The position numbers were made by a program, and so were the translations under genes. From NCBI RefSeq assembly GCF_029870955.1, contig NZ_PGFQ01000001.1:2232001-2296000 (forward strand): a stretch of 64,000 nucleotides of DNA, written 5' to 3'. Shown here one piece after another: positions 9,920 through 19,074 of this stretch. Source of the stretch: Sulfitobacter faviae (GTDB lineage Bacteria; Pseudomonadota; Alphaproteobacteria; Rhodobacterales; Rhodobacteraceae). A model generated the notes under the pieces. That model saw only the letters and a program-made list of their open reading frames with translations. It was not told where the DNA came from and searched no databases. Each line of letters starts with the position of its first letter. The stretch's first letter is position 1.

Positions 9920-11178
9920 GCCTACAACAGACCACATTGCCCAACGGCTTTCGCATCGTCACCGAACATATGGAGGGGCTTGCCTCCTCCGCCATCGGCG
10001 TCTGGGTCAACGCAGGCGCGCGCCACGAGACGCCGCAGCAAAACGGCATCGCGCATTTCCTCGAACATATGGCGTTCAAAGGCACCGCGACCCGCTCCTC
10101 GTTGCAAATCGCCGAGGCGATTGAGGATGTGGGCGGCTATATCAACGCCTATACCTCGCGCGAAGTCACCGCCTATTATGCCCGCGTGCTGGAAAACGAT
10201 GTGGCGCTCGGCCTCGACGTGATTGCCGACATTCTGCGCAACCCGGTGCTAGACCCTTCGGAGGTTGAAGTCGAACGCGGCGTGATCCTGCAAGAGATCG
10301 GCCAAGCGCTCGACACGCCCGACGATGTGATTTTCGACTGGCTGCAAGAGCAGGCCTACCCGGATCAGCCCATCGGTCGCACGATCCTTGGGCCAAGCGA
10401 GCGGGTCTCGGCCTTCTCGCGTGACGACTTGCAACGGTTCATCGCCGATCACTACGGGCCCGAGCAGATGATCCTTTCGGCGGCCGGTGCGGTGGACCAT
10501 GACAGAATCGTCAAACTCGCCGAAAGCCTCTTTGGCGACATGCCCGCCAAGACGCTCTACCAGATCGACAGCGCCCGTTTCGGCGGCGGCGAATATCGAC
10601 AGGTCAAACAGTTGGAACAGGCCCATTTCGCGCTTGGCTTTGAGAGCCCCGGGTACCGCTCCGACGACATCTACATCGCCCAGATCTATGCCTCGGCCTT
10701 GGGCGGCGGCATGTCCTCGCGCCTGTTCCAAGAGATTCGTGAGAATCGCGGCCTTTGCTATACGATCTTCGCCCAAGCCGGCGCCTATGCCGACACGGGC
10801 ATGACCACGATCTACGCCGGCACCAGCGCCGAACAACTGCCCGAACTGGCCAATATCACCATCGACGAGATGAAACGCGCGGCCGCCGACATGTCGCCTG
10901 CCGAAGTCGCCCGCGCCCGTGCGCAGATGAAGGCCGGGCTGCTCATGGGGCTCGAAAGCCCCTCCAACCGTGCCGAACGACTTGCCCGTCTGATCCAGAT
11001 CTGGGACCGCGTGCCGCCGCTGGAAGAAACAGTCGCGCAGATAGACGCGGTGACCACCGGCGACGTGCGCGATTTCGCCGAACGCATGGCCACACAAGCC
11101 CCTGCGGCTCTCGCGCTCTACGGTCCGGTCGATGCCGCCCCGACGCTGGACGACCTTCACAACCGACGCGCCGCCTGA
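9916..11178 (+). CDS. M16 family zinc peptidase (processing-peptidase type)
   Basis: Related to the mitochondrial processing peptidase beta subunit. The inverted zinc motif HFLEH is at residues 47-51, followed by the expected distal glutamate region. A second M16 half carries the glycine-rich GGGMSSRLFQEIRE block and the Arg/Tyr pair near YTIFAQ. The length, 420 residues, fits a single-gene peptidase with one active and one inactive domain. It is cytoplasmic, since no signal peptide is seen. A GTG start overlaps the thrC stop, and its own stop overlaps the next ATG, so all three are probably coupled. The substrate is unknown. Confidence 0.93.
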   Translation: MSLQQTTLPNGFRIVTEHMEGLASSAIGVWVNAGARHETPQQNGIAHFLEHMAFKGTATRSSLQIAEAIEDVGGYINAYTSREVTAYYARVLENDVALGLDVIADILRNPVLDPSEVEVERGVILQEIGQALDTPDDVIFDWLQEQAYPDQPIGRTILGPSERVSAFSRDDLQRFIADHYGPEQMILSAAGAVDHDRIVKLAESLFGDMPAKTLYQIDSARFGGGEYRQVKQLEQAHFALGFESPGYRSDDIYIAQIYASALGGGMSSRLFQEIRENRGLCYTIFAQAGAYADTGMTTIYAGTSAEQLPELANITIDEMKRAAADMSPAEVARARAQMKAGLLMGLESPSNRAERLARLIQIWDRVPPLEETVAQIDAVTTGDVRDFAERMATQAPAALALYGPVDAAPTLDDLHNRRAA

Positions 11179-11759
11179 TGCTGGGGCGACGCAAACTGCG
11201 GATAGAGACGGAACGGCTGACCCTGCGCCCGCCGATCCACGCCGACTTCCGCGCCTGGGCGGCCCTGCGCCGCGCCAGCAACGACTACCTGCGCCCGTGG
11301 GAGCCGACATGGGCCGAGGATCACTTGACCCGCAAGGCTTTCACCAACCGTGTCTACTGGGCGCAGCGCTCGGTCTCCTCAGGCAACGCCATGCCGCTCT
11401 TCCTGATCCGGCGCAGCGATCAAAACCTCGTCGGTGCGATCACCCTCGACAACATCCGCCGCGGGCCGGCCCAATCCGGCACCTTGGGCTATTGGACGGG
11501 CGAACCCTTCGCCCGCCAAGGCTACATGCGCGAGGCGATCGAAGCGACGGTGCATCAGGCCTTCACCCGGCTCGACCTGTCGCGCATTGAGGCCGCCTGC
11601 CTGCCGGAAAACCAAGCCTCCCGCGGCCTGCTCGAAAAGGCGGGCTTCAAATACGAAGGCGTTGCGCAGAGCTATCTGCAAATCGATGGCCGCTGGCGGA
11701 CCCATGTGCTCTACGCCTCCCTGCGCAAGGACCGGCGGGGCCGCACGGACGTAGGCTAA
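11178..11759 (+). CDS. GNAT acetyltransferase, RimJ/RimL type
   Basis: A 193-residue acetyl-CoA-dependent N-acetyltransferase. The N-terminal IETERLTLRPP and the later GYWTGEPFARQGYMREA (acetyl-CoA loop) and PENQASRGLLEKAGF blocks are characteristic of RimJ/RimL enzymes, which acetylate ribosomal protein N-termini. The actual substrate cannot be read from sequence. It starts on the A of the preceding TGA (TGATG). Confidence 0.9.
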   Translation: MLGRRKLRIETERLTLRPPIHADFRAWAALRRASNDYLRPWEPTWAEDHLTRKAFTNRVYWAQRSVSSGNAMPLFLIRRSDQNLVGAITLDNIRRGPAQSGTLGYWTGEPFARQGYMREAIEATVHQAFTRLDLSRIEAACLPENQASRGLLEKAGFKYEGVAQSYLQIDGRWRTHVLYASLRKDRRGRTDVG

Positions 11760-11894
11760 GCCCCAACGCGAAACGCTTCGCTGACAACATAAGCATCGCC
11801 GGGGCATGATCGCCCCGCCTCATGCCCCGCATTCTCCCAGCCGTTCCGACGCTTTGCCCTTGCATCCGCGCGCCACGCGCAGGATCAAAGGCCC

Positions 11895-13310
11895 ATGACA
11901 TTGAACCCCGCCGACACCGCCTTCACCGACACCCTGCGCGCGCAACTGCCAGACGATGTGCTGCGCGACCCAGAGCAGCGCTACCTCGAAGAACCCCGCG
12001 GCCGCTACGCGGGCCAGGGGGGCGTTTTGGCCCTGCCGCGCAGCACCGAAGAGGTCGCCACCCTGATCCGCGCCGCCCATGCCGCCCGCGTGCCAGTCGT
12101 GCCCTATGGCGGCGGCACCGGCCTTGTTGGCGGCCAGATCAGCAGCGATGGCCTGGCGCCTCTCATCCTCTCCCTCGAACGCATGAATCGCATCCGAGCC
12201 GTCCTGCCCGAAGAGAACTTATTGGTTGCCGAAGCAGGCACGATCCTCGCCGATGTCCAAACCGCCGCCGAAGAGGTAAACCGCCTCTTCCCCCTATCCC
12301 TCGCCGCCGAAGGAACCGCGCGCATCGGCGGCACGCTTTCGACAAACGCAGGCGGCACCGGCGTGCTGCGCTACGGCAACGCCCGCGACCTCTGTCTCGG
12401 CCTCGAAGCCGTCCTGCCTGATGGCCAAATCTGGCATGGCCTGACCCGCCTGCGCAAAAACAACACCGGCTACGATCTGCGCAACCTGCTGATCGGCGCC
12501 GAAGGCACCCTCGGCGTGATCACCGCCGCGGCCCTCAAGCTCTACGCCCGCCCCGCCCGCAGTGGCACCGCACTCATGGTGGTCGAGAGCCCCGCCGCCG
12601 CATTGGCGCTCCTCTCCCTCGCGCGCGACCACTTGGGCGAAATGATCAGCGCTTTCGAATTGATGCACCGAAGAGGTTTCGATTTCCTTAACGAAACCCT
12701 GCCCAACATCCGCCAACCCTTCGCCGAAACCCCGCAATGGTGCGTCCTGATCGACATCGGCACCCCCGGAGAGATCGATACCGACGCCGCCCTAGAGGCC
12801 CTCTTCGCTGCAGCCCTCGACGCCGGCCTCGTCTCCGACGGACTTATCGCCCAGAACGCCCAACAGGCCCAAGACTTCTGGGCCATCCGCGAAACCATCC
12901 CCGAGGCCAACCGCCTGATCGGCTCGGTTTCCAGCCACGACATTTCGGTGCCCCTCGGCGCGATCCCCGAATTCATCACCCGCGCCACCGATGCGCTCTT
13001 GGCGCTTGGCGACTTCCGCATCAACTGTTTCGGCCATGTCGGAGACGGCAACCTGCACTACAACGTCTTCCCCGCAAAGGGCAAAAGCCGCGCCGATTAC
13101 GAAGACAAGCGCGACGCCGTGAAACGTCTGGTGCACGACCTCGTCCACGACCTCGGCGGGTCGTTCAGCGCGGAACATGGCGTGGGCCGCATCAAGGTAG
13201 ACGACCTCGAACGCTACGGCGACCCCGCCAAACTCACCGCCATGCGCGCCATCAAAACGGCGCTCGACCCCCAAGGCATCATGAACCCCGGCGCCGTCCT
13301 AAGGGCTTAA
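11895..13310 (+). CDS. FAD-linked 2-hydroxyacid dehydrogenase (D-2-hydroxyglutarate dehydrogenase / GlcD-like)
   Basis: Oxidoreductase of the vanillyl-alcohol oxidase fold. The N-terminal FAD-binding PCMH domain shows [12 protein letters not shown] and an [14 protein letters not shown] helix. The C-terminal substrate domain has [14 protein letters not shown] (metal-binding His) and [10 protein letters not shown], both typical of D-2-hydroxyglutarate, D-lactate and glycolate dehydrogenases. The length, 471 residues, fits the single-subunit D2HGDH group better than GlcD. No GlcE or GlcF follows. Its stop overlaps that of the convergent apt gene. Confidence 0.9.
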   Translation: MTLNPADTAFTDTLRAQLPDDVLRDPEQRYLEEPRGRYAGQGGVLALPRSTEEVATLIRAAHAARVPVVPYGGGTGLVGGQISSDGLAPLILSLERMNRIRAVLPEENLLVAEAGTILADVQTAAEEVNRLFPLSLAAEGTARIGGTLSTNAGGTGVLRYGNARDLCLGLEAVLPDGQIWHGLTRLRKNNTGYDLRNLLIGAEGTLGVITAAALKLYARPARSGTALMVVESPAAALALLSLARDHLGEMISAFELMHRRGFDFLNETLPNIRQPFAETPQWCVLIDIGTPGEIDTDAALEALFAAALDAGLVSDGLIAQNAQQAQDFWAIRETIPEANRLIGSVSSHDISVPLGAIPEFITRATDALLALGDFRINCFGHVGDGNLHYNVFPAKGKSRADYEDKRDAVKRLVHDLVHDLGGSFSAEHGVGRIKVDDLERYGDPAKLTAMRAIKTALDPQGIMNPGAVLRA

Positions 13311-13837
13311 AGCCCGTCGAAAGCGCAGAGCGCATGGACCTCTTTGCCAAGCGCTTCCAACCGCTTGCGCCCGCCCAACTCGGGCAGATCAATGATAAAG
13401 GCGCAAGAAACGATTTCGCCGCCCAAACGCTCAATCAGCTTGATCCCAGCCTCCGCCGTGCCGCCGGTGGCCAAAAGATCATCCACAACCAGAACCTTCT
13501 CGCCCGGTTTGATCGCATCGTCATGCAGCTCGACAATGGCCTCGCCATATTCAAGCTGATAGTCCTGACTGATCACCGTGCCGGGGAGCTTGCCCTTCTT
13601 GCGGATCGGCACGAAACCCACGCTCAACTGATGCGCAATCGCCCCGCCAAGAATAAAGCCACGCGCCTCCAGCCCCACGACCTTATCAATCGCAATCCCC
13701 GCATAGGGGTGCAGCATCTGGTCGATCGCCATGCGAAACCCGCGCGGATCGGCAAAAAGCGTTGTCACGTCACGAAACATGATCCCCTCATGGGGAAAAT
13801 CTACGATCGTGCGAATATAGTCCTGAACCTGTTTCAT
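13307..13837 (-). CDS. apt: Adenine phosphoribosyltransferase
   Basis: Salvages adenine to AMP using PRPP. The PRPP-binding motif [16 protein letters not shown] is intact, and the family [15 protein letters not shown] block is near the start. ATG 13837 gives 176 residues, the standard length; the longer open frame upstream is arginine-rich and unlike the family. mtnP lies about 170 bp upstream on the same strand. MtnP releases adenine from methylthioadenosine, so the two genes form a salvage pair. Confidence 0.96.
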   Translation of the reverse strand: MKQVQDYIRTIVDFPHEGIMFRDVTTLFADPRGFRMAIDQMLHPYAGIAIDKVVGLEARGFILGGAIAHQLSVGFVPIRKKGKLPGTVISQDYQLEYGEAIVELHDDAIKPGEKVLVVDDLLATGGTAEAGIKLIERLGGEIVSCAFIIDLPELGGRKRLEALGKEVHALCAFDGL

Positions 13838-14004
13838 GCCGCCCTTCCGCGTGTTTGACCGGACCCGTCTTAGCGCAACGCGCCGCCCGGGCGAACCCCC
13901 CATCTGCGCCCGCCGCACAACATCCAAGAAGGGGCGCCAACCCCCTCCCTTCATCCTTTCTTAAATACCTTCCGCCCTCCGCCAAGCAGAGCCGCCGCCT
14001 GCGG

Positions 14005-14877
14005 TCAAAGCATCCGCCCCGCCACCGCATCCAGCTTGGCCAGCAGTTCCGGATCGCGCGCATCCGGCTGGGTCAGGATCGCAAATTCCAGCGCCCGGTC
14101 ACAGCCGTGCGGGCAGGGCGCGCGCGCGGCCCCCAGAAGCGCGGGCAGGCGCGAGACCATGGCGCGGCCCTTGTCGGCGTTGCCCATCAGCGTGGCGATG
14201 ATCTGCGTCACATCCACCTCGCCGTGGTCCGGGTGCCAGCTGTCGTAATCGGTGATCATTGCGACACTGGCATAGCAAAGCTCCGCCTCGCGGGCGAGTT
14301 TCGCCTCGGGCATATTGGTCATGCCGATCACATCCGCCCCCCAGCTGTCGCGGTACATCTTGGATTCCGCAAGCGTTGAGAACTGGGGCCCCTCCATCGC
14401 CAGATAGGTGCCGCCCCGGTGCACGTTGATGCCCGCGTCTCGTGCTGCGGTCTCGCAGGCGTCCCCCAAGCGCGGACAGGTGGGATGGGCGACCGAGACA
14501 TGGGCCACGCAGCCGGGGCCGAAGAAGCTCTTCTCGCGCGCCATGGTGCGGTCGATGAATTGGTCGACGATCACGAAGTCGCCCGGGGCCATCTCCTCGC
14601 GGAACGACCCGCAGGCCGAGACGCTGATCACATCCGTGCAGCCCAGCCGTTTCAGCGCGTCGATATTCGCGCGGTAGGGGACGGAGGTTGGCGTATGCAC
14701 ATGCCCGCGGCCATGGCGTGGCAGAAAGACCATGGCGACCCCATCCAGCGTGCCGGTCAGCACTTGATCCGAGGGTGCGCCCCATGGGGTCTCCACGGTG
14801 ACCCAATCGGCATCCTGAAGCCCGTCGATGTCGTAAATGCCGGAGCCGCCGATCACGGCGATTTTCGTATCTGTCAT
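14005..14877 (-). CDS. mtnP: S-methyl-5'-thioadenosine phosphorylase
   Basis: Cleaves methylthioadenosine (from polyamine or homoserine-lactone synthesis) to adenine and 5-methylthioribose-1-phosphate. It starts TKIAVIGGSGIYDIDGL, and has the phosphate-binding RHGRGHVHTPTSVPYRANI and substrate-pocket MEGPQFST and GMTNMPEAKLAREAELCY blocks. Length 290 residues is normal. The downstream neighbour apt would take up the adenine. Confidence 0.96.
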   Translation of the reverse strand: MTDTKIAVIGGSGIYDIDGLQDADWVTVETPWGAPSDQVLTGTLDGVAMVFLPRHGRGHVHTPTSVPYRANIDALKRLGCTDVISVSACGSFREEMAPGDFVIVDQFIDRTMAREKSFFGPGCVAHVSVAHPTCPRLGDACETAARDAGINVHRGGTYLAMEGPQFSTLAESKMYRDSWGADVIGMTNMPEAKLAREAELCYASVAMITDYDSWHPDHGEVDVTQIIATLMGNADKGRAMVSRLPALLGAARAPCPHGCDRALEFAILTQPDARDPELLAKLDAVAGRML

Positions 14878-15143
14878 GAGGGGTAAGCCTGTGCCTTGGA
14901 TGGTTGCGGGTAAGGGTCAAAGAACCTCATAGAATGCCACGGGGATCAAGTGTTTTTGCCGAGAAGCAAGACACGACTGCGTCAGGGGAGGGGGTGAAAG
15001 TGTTTCTGCAATGCAGCAACTTCCGTGGCCCAATCGCCAAGATGCTTTTCTTTGCGGCGAAATTCCTCTAGGTGCAGCCAAAAGCGCCCCGCATCCGCGG
15101 TCAGGGCGCTCTATCCGTTTTCCGAAAGTCAAAGGACGCCCCC

Positions 15144-16775
15144 ATGCGCGCCACGCTGCACAATTTCGCCAAGAACCTCGATGTGACCGATCTGCGTTGG
15201 ATGCCGGATGACGGTTTCTCCATCGGGCGGCTGCGGATCGAACTGCTGTCGGGGCTGACCGTGGCGCTGGCGCTGGTGCCCGAGGCGGTGGCCTTCGCCT
15301 TCGTCGCCGGTGTGCACCCGCTGGTCGGGCTCTATGCCGCCTTTCTCGTGGGTCTCATCACCGCGCTGATCGGTGGGCGGCCCGGGATGATCTCGGGCGC
15401 GACCGGGGCGCTCGCCGTGGTCATGGTGGCGCTGGTGGCGCAGCACGGGGTCGAATACCTCTTTGCCACCGTCGTGTTGATGGGGCTGTTGCAGATTTTC
15501 GCGGGCGTCATGCAATGGGGCAAGTTCATCCGGCTGGTGCCGCATCCGGTGATGCTGGGCTTTGTCAACGGCCTCGCCATCGTGATTTTCCTCGCCCAGA
15601 TGAGCCAGTTCAAAGTGCCGGGCACCATGGTCGACACCGGTCATGGCGTGGGCGGTGGTGAATGGCTTTCGGGCCAGCCGCTCTACCTCATGCTGGTGCT
15701 GGTGGCTGCGACCATGGCGATCATTTGGATCACCCCGCGCATCACCAAGGTGATCCCCGCGCCGCTTGCGGGCATCGGCGTGATTGCCGCCGTGGTGATC
15801 GGTTTCGGCCTCGACGTGCCGCGGGTGGGTGACTTGGCGTCGATCCAAGGTGGCTTGCCGAGCTTGCATATCCCCATGGTGCCGCTGACTTGGGAAACCT
15901 TTGAGATCATCCTGCCTTACGCCGTCATCCTCGCTGCCATCGGTCTGATTGAAAGCCTGCTGACCCTGAACCTCGTCGGTGACCTGACGGGCAAGCGCGG
16001 CGGCGCGAGCCAAGAATGTATCGCCCAAGGTGTGGCCAATACGGTCACCGGTTTCTTCGGCGGCATGGGCGGCTGTGCGATGATCGGGCAAAGCATGATC
16101 AACGTGAAATCCGGCGGTCGCACCCGTGTCGCCGGGATCGCGGCGGCGGTGTTCTTGTTGCTCTTCATCCTCGTCGGCTCCTCGGTGATCGAGCTTATTC
16201 CGCTGGCCGCTCTGGTGGGCGTGATGTTCATGGTGGTGATCGGCACCTTCGCGTGGAACTCCCTGACCATCCTGCGCAAAGTGCCGCTGATGGACGCTTT
16301 CGTCATCATTCTGGTGACCGTGGTGACCGTGATGGAAGACCTCGCCGTGGCGGTGGTCGTCGGCGTGATCGTCTCGGCGCTGGCCTATGCATGGAACAAC
16401 GCCCGGCGCATCCACGCGACCACGCGGGAATCGGTGACCGAGAAGGGGGCCAAGGTATATGAGATCCACGGGCCGCTGTTCTTCGGCTCTTCCGATGGCT
16501 TTGCCGAGCTTTTCGACGTGGAGAACGACCCCGAGGTGGTGATCGTCGATTTCGCCGACAGCCGGGTGGTGGACCAATCCGCGCTTCAGGCGATCGAAGC
16601 GATGGCCGCGAAATACGAGGCCGCGGGCAAGCGCTTGCAACTGCGCCACCTCAGCCGGGATTGTCACCGTCTGCTGAACAAGGCGGGGCATTTGATGGTC
16701 GATAGCGATGACGACCCCGATTACGAATTGGCGGTTGATTACGATGTGCGCACCGGGGTTCTGGGCGGACACTGA
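15144..16775 (+). CDS. SulP family anion permease with STAS domain
   Basis: SLC26/SulP transporter, probably for sulfate or bicarbonate. About 10-12 membrane helices cover residues 20-420, beginning with the conserved LLSGLTVALALVPEAVAFAF. The cytoplasmic C-terminal STAS domain (about 440-530) contains VIVDFADSRVVDQSALQAIE. ATG 15144, preceded by AAAGGA, gives 543 residues; the longer upstream frame lacks a ribosome site. The 266-bp gap upstream shows no gene. A strong terminator follows. The substrate cannot be assigned. Confidence 0.92.
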   Translation: MRATLHNFAKNLDVTDLRWMPDDGFSIGRLRIELLSGLTVALALVPEAVAFAFVAGVHPLVGLYAAFLVGLITALIGGRPGMISGATGALAVVMVALVAQHGVEYLFATVVLMGLLQIFAGVMQWGKFIRLVPHPVMLGFVNGLAIVIFLAQMSQFKVPGTMVDTGHGVGGGEWLSGQPLYLMLVLVAATMAIIWITPRITKVIPAPLAGIGVIAAVVIGFGLDVPRVGDLASIQGGLPSLHIPMVPLTWETFEIILPYAVILAAIGLIESLLTLNLVGDLTGKRGGASQECIAQGVANTVTGFFGGMGGCAMIGQSMINVKSGGRTRVAGIAAAVFLLLFILVGSSVIELIPLAALVGVMFMVVIGTFAWNSLTILRKVPLMDAFVIILVTVVTVMEDLAVAVVVGVIVSALAYAWNNARRIHATTRESVTEKGAKVYEIHGPLFFGSSDGFAELFDVENDPEVVIVDFADSRVVDQSALQAIEAMAAKYEAAGKRLQLRHLSRDCHRLLNKAGHLMVDSDDDPDYELAVDYDVRTGVLGGH

Positions 16776-16779
16776 ATGG

Positions 16780-16811
16780 AAAACCCGGCGCCGAGAGGTG
16801 CCGGGTTTTTT
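16780..16811 (+). terminator. Rho-independent terminator of the SulP gene
   Basis: A stem AAACCCGGCGCC against GGTGCCGGGTTT (one G-T pair) with loop GAGA, followed by TTTTTTG. It begins five bases after the stop codon. This is a textbook intrinsic terminator. Confidence 0.88.
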
Positions 16812-16878
16812 GTAGCCTTCTTAGTCAGCAACTTTTCGGTCAAGTTTGCCAGCCGGCCCGGGACAAGCCGCAGGCGCC

Positions 16879-17061
16879 GGGCCATCGCCTGCCCGCCCGT
16901 CACGCCAAAGGCGTGCCGTATTATTCTGAGCGCACCTCCGGTGCGACCGGGTAGGCGATTTGGTGAGGCTAGGTGTGACACTGAGAAGGCACATCACGGC
17001 TGAGCCATAAAGTGGCACGACCCTAGCGTTGCATCGCCGACCCGCGGGCAGGCGATGGCCC
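16879..17061. repeat. Palindrome-rich spacer bounded by an 18-bp inverted repeat
   Basis: The noncoding spacer between the SulP gene and the flavin reductase is bounded by GGGCCATCGCCTGCCCGC at 16879-16896 and its exact reverse complement at 17044-17061. Inside are two small perfect hairpins: CACGCC-AAA-GGCGTG at 16901-16915 and CGCACC-TCC-GGTGCG at 16931-16945. The rest has no coding character. It looks like a small REP- or MITE-like element. I see no second copy in this window. Confidence 0.6.
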
Positions 17062-17064
17062 TCA

Positions 17065-17670
17065 TCAATCATCCGGCCGCTTCAATTCGAACACATCCCG
17101 CACCACTGTGTAATCGCGGTACCCCAAACGCGACAGCGGCTGGAAACGGGTCACGTCGAACCGCCCGTCGACCACGCAATCGTCGCGCATATGCACGCCC
17201 ACGACCTCACCGAAAACCGCGAAATTCGCCTCGCCCGGCAGTTGCACGATCTGGGTCAGCTTGCACTCGAGGCTCGCGGGCGCATTGGCCACCCGCGCAC
17301 AGGCGATCTGTTCGCACTCGGCCTTGTCGATCCCGGCGCGGGCGAATTCATCCTCGCCATGAGGCAGCATGGCAGAACTCACGTTCATCACGTCGCGCGC
17401 CGCATATTCCACCACGTTCACGCAGAACACCCCGGTCTCCCGGATGTTGGCCACGGAATCCTTGGTGCCGTCCACGTCTTCCTTGGCGCTGGTCGAGGCG
17501 AACATCACCTGCGGCGGCACATAGGCGACGGCGTTGAAAAAGGAATAGGGCGCGAGGTTGTCGCGGCCCGCACCATCACGGGTGGAGATCCAGCCGATCG
17601 GGCGGGGGCTGATGATGGCGTTGAACGGGTTATGCGGCAGACCATGGCCGTCTTCGGGACGATAGAACAT
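17065..17670 (-). CDS. Flavin reductase family protein
   Basis: FMN-binding split-barrel protein of the flavin reductase-like / DIM6-NTAB class, which reduces or binds FMN for partner monooxygenases. It has the conserved NAIISPRPIGWISTRDG and LAPYSFFNAVAYVPPQVMF blocks near the N-terminus and FCVNVV after them. ATG 17670 gives 201 residues. The frame stays open far upstream through the neighbouring genes, but that extension is antisense to an acetyltransferase and EcsC and is not real. No partner oxygenase is adjacent. Confidence 0.9.
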   Translation of the reverse strand: MFYRPEDGHGLPHNPFNAIISPRPIGWISTRDGAGRDNLAPYSFFNAVAYVPPQVMFASTSAKEDVDGTKDSVANIRETGVFCVNVVEYAARDVMNVSSAMLPHGEDEFARAGIDKAECEQIACARVANAPASLECKLTQIVQLPGEANFAVFGEVVGVHMRDDCVVDGRFDVTRFQPLSRLGYRDYTVVRDVFELKRPDD

Positions 17671-17754
17671 GTACACTCCTTGATGGTTTGCACCCATGGC
17701 TAGCCTCATGCTACGTCCAGCGCCACCCGCAATTGCTCCCGAAAGCCTCCGGCC

Positions 17755-18255
17755 TTGCATCAGACGCCCTACAAGATGACCCCGGAGGTGCCCGGCGACC
17801 ATTGGGAGGTCGAAGCGCTCTATGACACCTGTTTCGCGCCGGGGCGCGAGGCGCTGTCGTCTTACCGTCTGCGCGATGGCGTGCCGCCGGTGGCGGGGCT
17901 GAACCATGTGGCGCGCGATAGCGGTGGGATTCTGGCCGGGGCGATCCGCTATTGGCCCGTGCGCATCGGCGCGGCGAAAGCGCTTTTGCTGGGGCCGGTG
18001 GCGGTGCACCCCACAAGGCAGGGCGAAGGGCTGGGCGCGGGGCTGATCGAGACCTCGCTTGCGCAGGCGCCCCCCCTGGGCTGGGAGCGGGTGATGCTGG
18101 TGGGCGACGCGCCCTATTACAACCGCTTCGGCTTTGCCCTGTTGCAGGGTGTCGAGATGCCGCCGCCCACGAACCCCGCGCGCATCTTGGGCCGCGCCTT
18201 GACCGAGGGGGCTTGGGCCGGGGTGACAGGCAAGGTTCGCCGCTGGCACGATTGA
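17755..18255 (+). CDS. GNAT family N-acetyltransferase
   Basis: A predicted acyltransferase of the YhbS type, up to 166 residues. The acetyl-CoA loop LLGPVAVHPTRQGEGLGAGL and the following VGDAPYYNRFGF motif are diagnostic. The start is uncertain: a TTG at 17755 extends the ORF, and the ATG at 17776 (MTPEVPGDHW) is equally plausible. It is followed by ecsC 50 bp downstream. Substrate unknown. Confidence 0.85.
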   Translation: MHQTPYKMTPEVPGDHWEVEALYDTCFAPGREALSSYRLRDGVPPVAGLNHVARDSGGILAGAIRYWPVRIGAAKALLLGPVAVHPTRQGEGLGAGLIETSLAQAPPLGWERVMLVGDAPYYNRFGFALLQGVEMPPPTNPARILGRALTEGAWAGVTGKVRRWHD

Positions 18256-18306
18256 TTTTACCCCGCTCGCGACCCACATTGAGCCTAAGCTCAAAGAGGG
18301 ACGCCC

Positions 18307-19074
18307 ATGCAGATCGAAAGCAACCTGCCCAGCACCATTGATGTCGATGCCCGGCTGGATGAGATCGCCCGCCGGTATAAACAGGCGGGTGGCGTGGGCA
18401 TCCATGTGCTCAACCTCATCGGCGGCAGCGCGGATGGGTTGATCGACCGTTTGCCGGGGGCGGTGCGCCGCAACCTCGAAGGGGCGACGATGAAGGCGCT
18501 TAGCCATGCCATGCAGGCCGCCCATTCCAGCCGCAGCTATGTGAAAGACCAACAGAGCTGGCTGAACCAAGCCGTCTCGACCGCGATGGGCGCCGCAGGC
18601 GGGGCCGGGGGGCTGCCGACCGCATTGGCTGAACTGCCGGTGACCACCACGCTGCTGTTGCGGGTCATCCAAGGGGTGGCGGCGGAACATGGGTTCGATC
18701 CCTCGGCGGAGAATGTGCAGTTCGACTGCGTGCATGTCTTTACCGCCGCCGGGCCGCTGGCGGATGACGATAGCGCCGATCTGGGGTTTCTTACCGTGCG
18801 CATGGCGCTCACGGGCCGCGCGATGAATGCGGTGATCGCCCGGGTGGCGCCGCGTCTGGCGCTGGTGCTGGGGCAAAAGCTTGCGGCGCAGGCGGTGCCG
18901 GTGCTGGGTGCAGTGGCTGGGGCTGCGACGAACTATGCCTATACCAGCTATTATCAGGACATGGCCCATGTGCATTTCGGCCTGCGCAAACTGGCGATTG
19001 AGGCGGATATCCCGCAAGAGGAACTGGTCGCCCGCCTACGCAAGAAAATGGGCAGGACGCCGCCCAAACTATGA
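18307..19074 (+). CDS. EcsC family protein
   Basis: A 255-residue member of the EcsC family, named after the third gene of the Bacillus ecs ABC-transporter operon. The biochemical role is unknown. Visible features are a helical N-terminus, Gly/Ala-rich helices around residues 95-125 and 185-215 (AAQAVPVLGAVAGAATNYAYT), and a charged C-terminus. No ABC transporter genes of the ecs type are nearby. Its stop meets the modC stop back to back in the palindrome TGATCA. Confidence 0.85.
   Translation: MQIESNLPSTIDVDARLDEIARRYKQAGGVGIHVLNLIGGSADGLIDRLPGAVRRNLEGATMKALSHAMQAAHSSRSYVKDQQSWLNQAVSTAMGAAGGAGGLPTALAELPVTTTLLLRVIQGVAAEHGFDPSAENVQFDCVHVFTAAGPLADDDSADLGFLTVRMALTGRAMNAVIARVAPRLALVLGQKLAAQAVPVLGAVAGAATNYAYTSYYQDMAHVHFGLRKLAIEADIPQEELVARLRKKMGRTPPKL

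Noticed and set aside
8435..9937. 500-residue minus-strand open frame over thrC
   Set aside because: Antisense shadow of threonine synthase, which carries the PLP lysine and phosphate loop.
16739..17072. Short minus-strand frames in the SulP/flavin reductase spacer
   Set aside because: They run through a terminator and the palindromic repeat and have no ribosome site or family resemblance.
17065..19017. 650-residue leftward open frame continuous with the flavin reductase
   Set aside because: Only the first 606 bp (17065-17670) resemble a protein family. The rest is antisense to an acetyltransferase and EcsC and is His/Arg/Gly-rich as expected of a GC-rich shadow frame.
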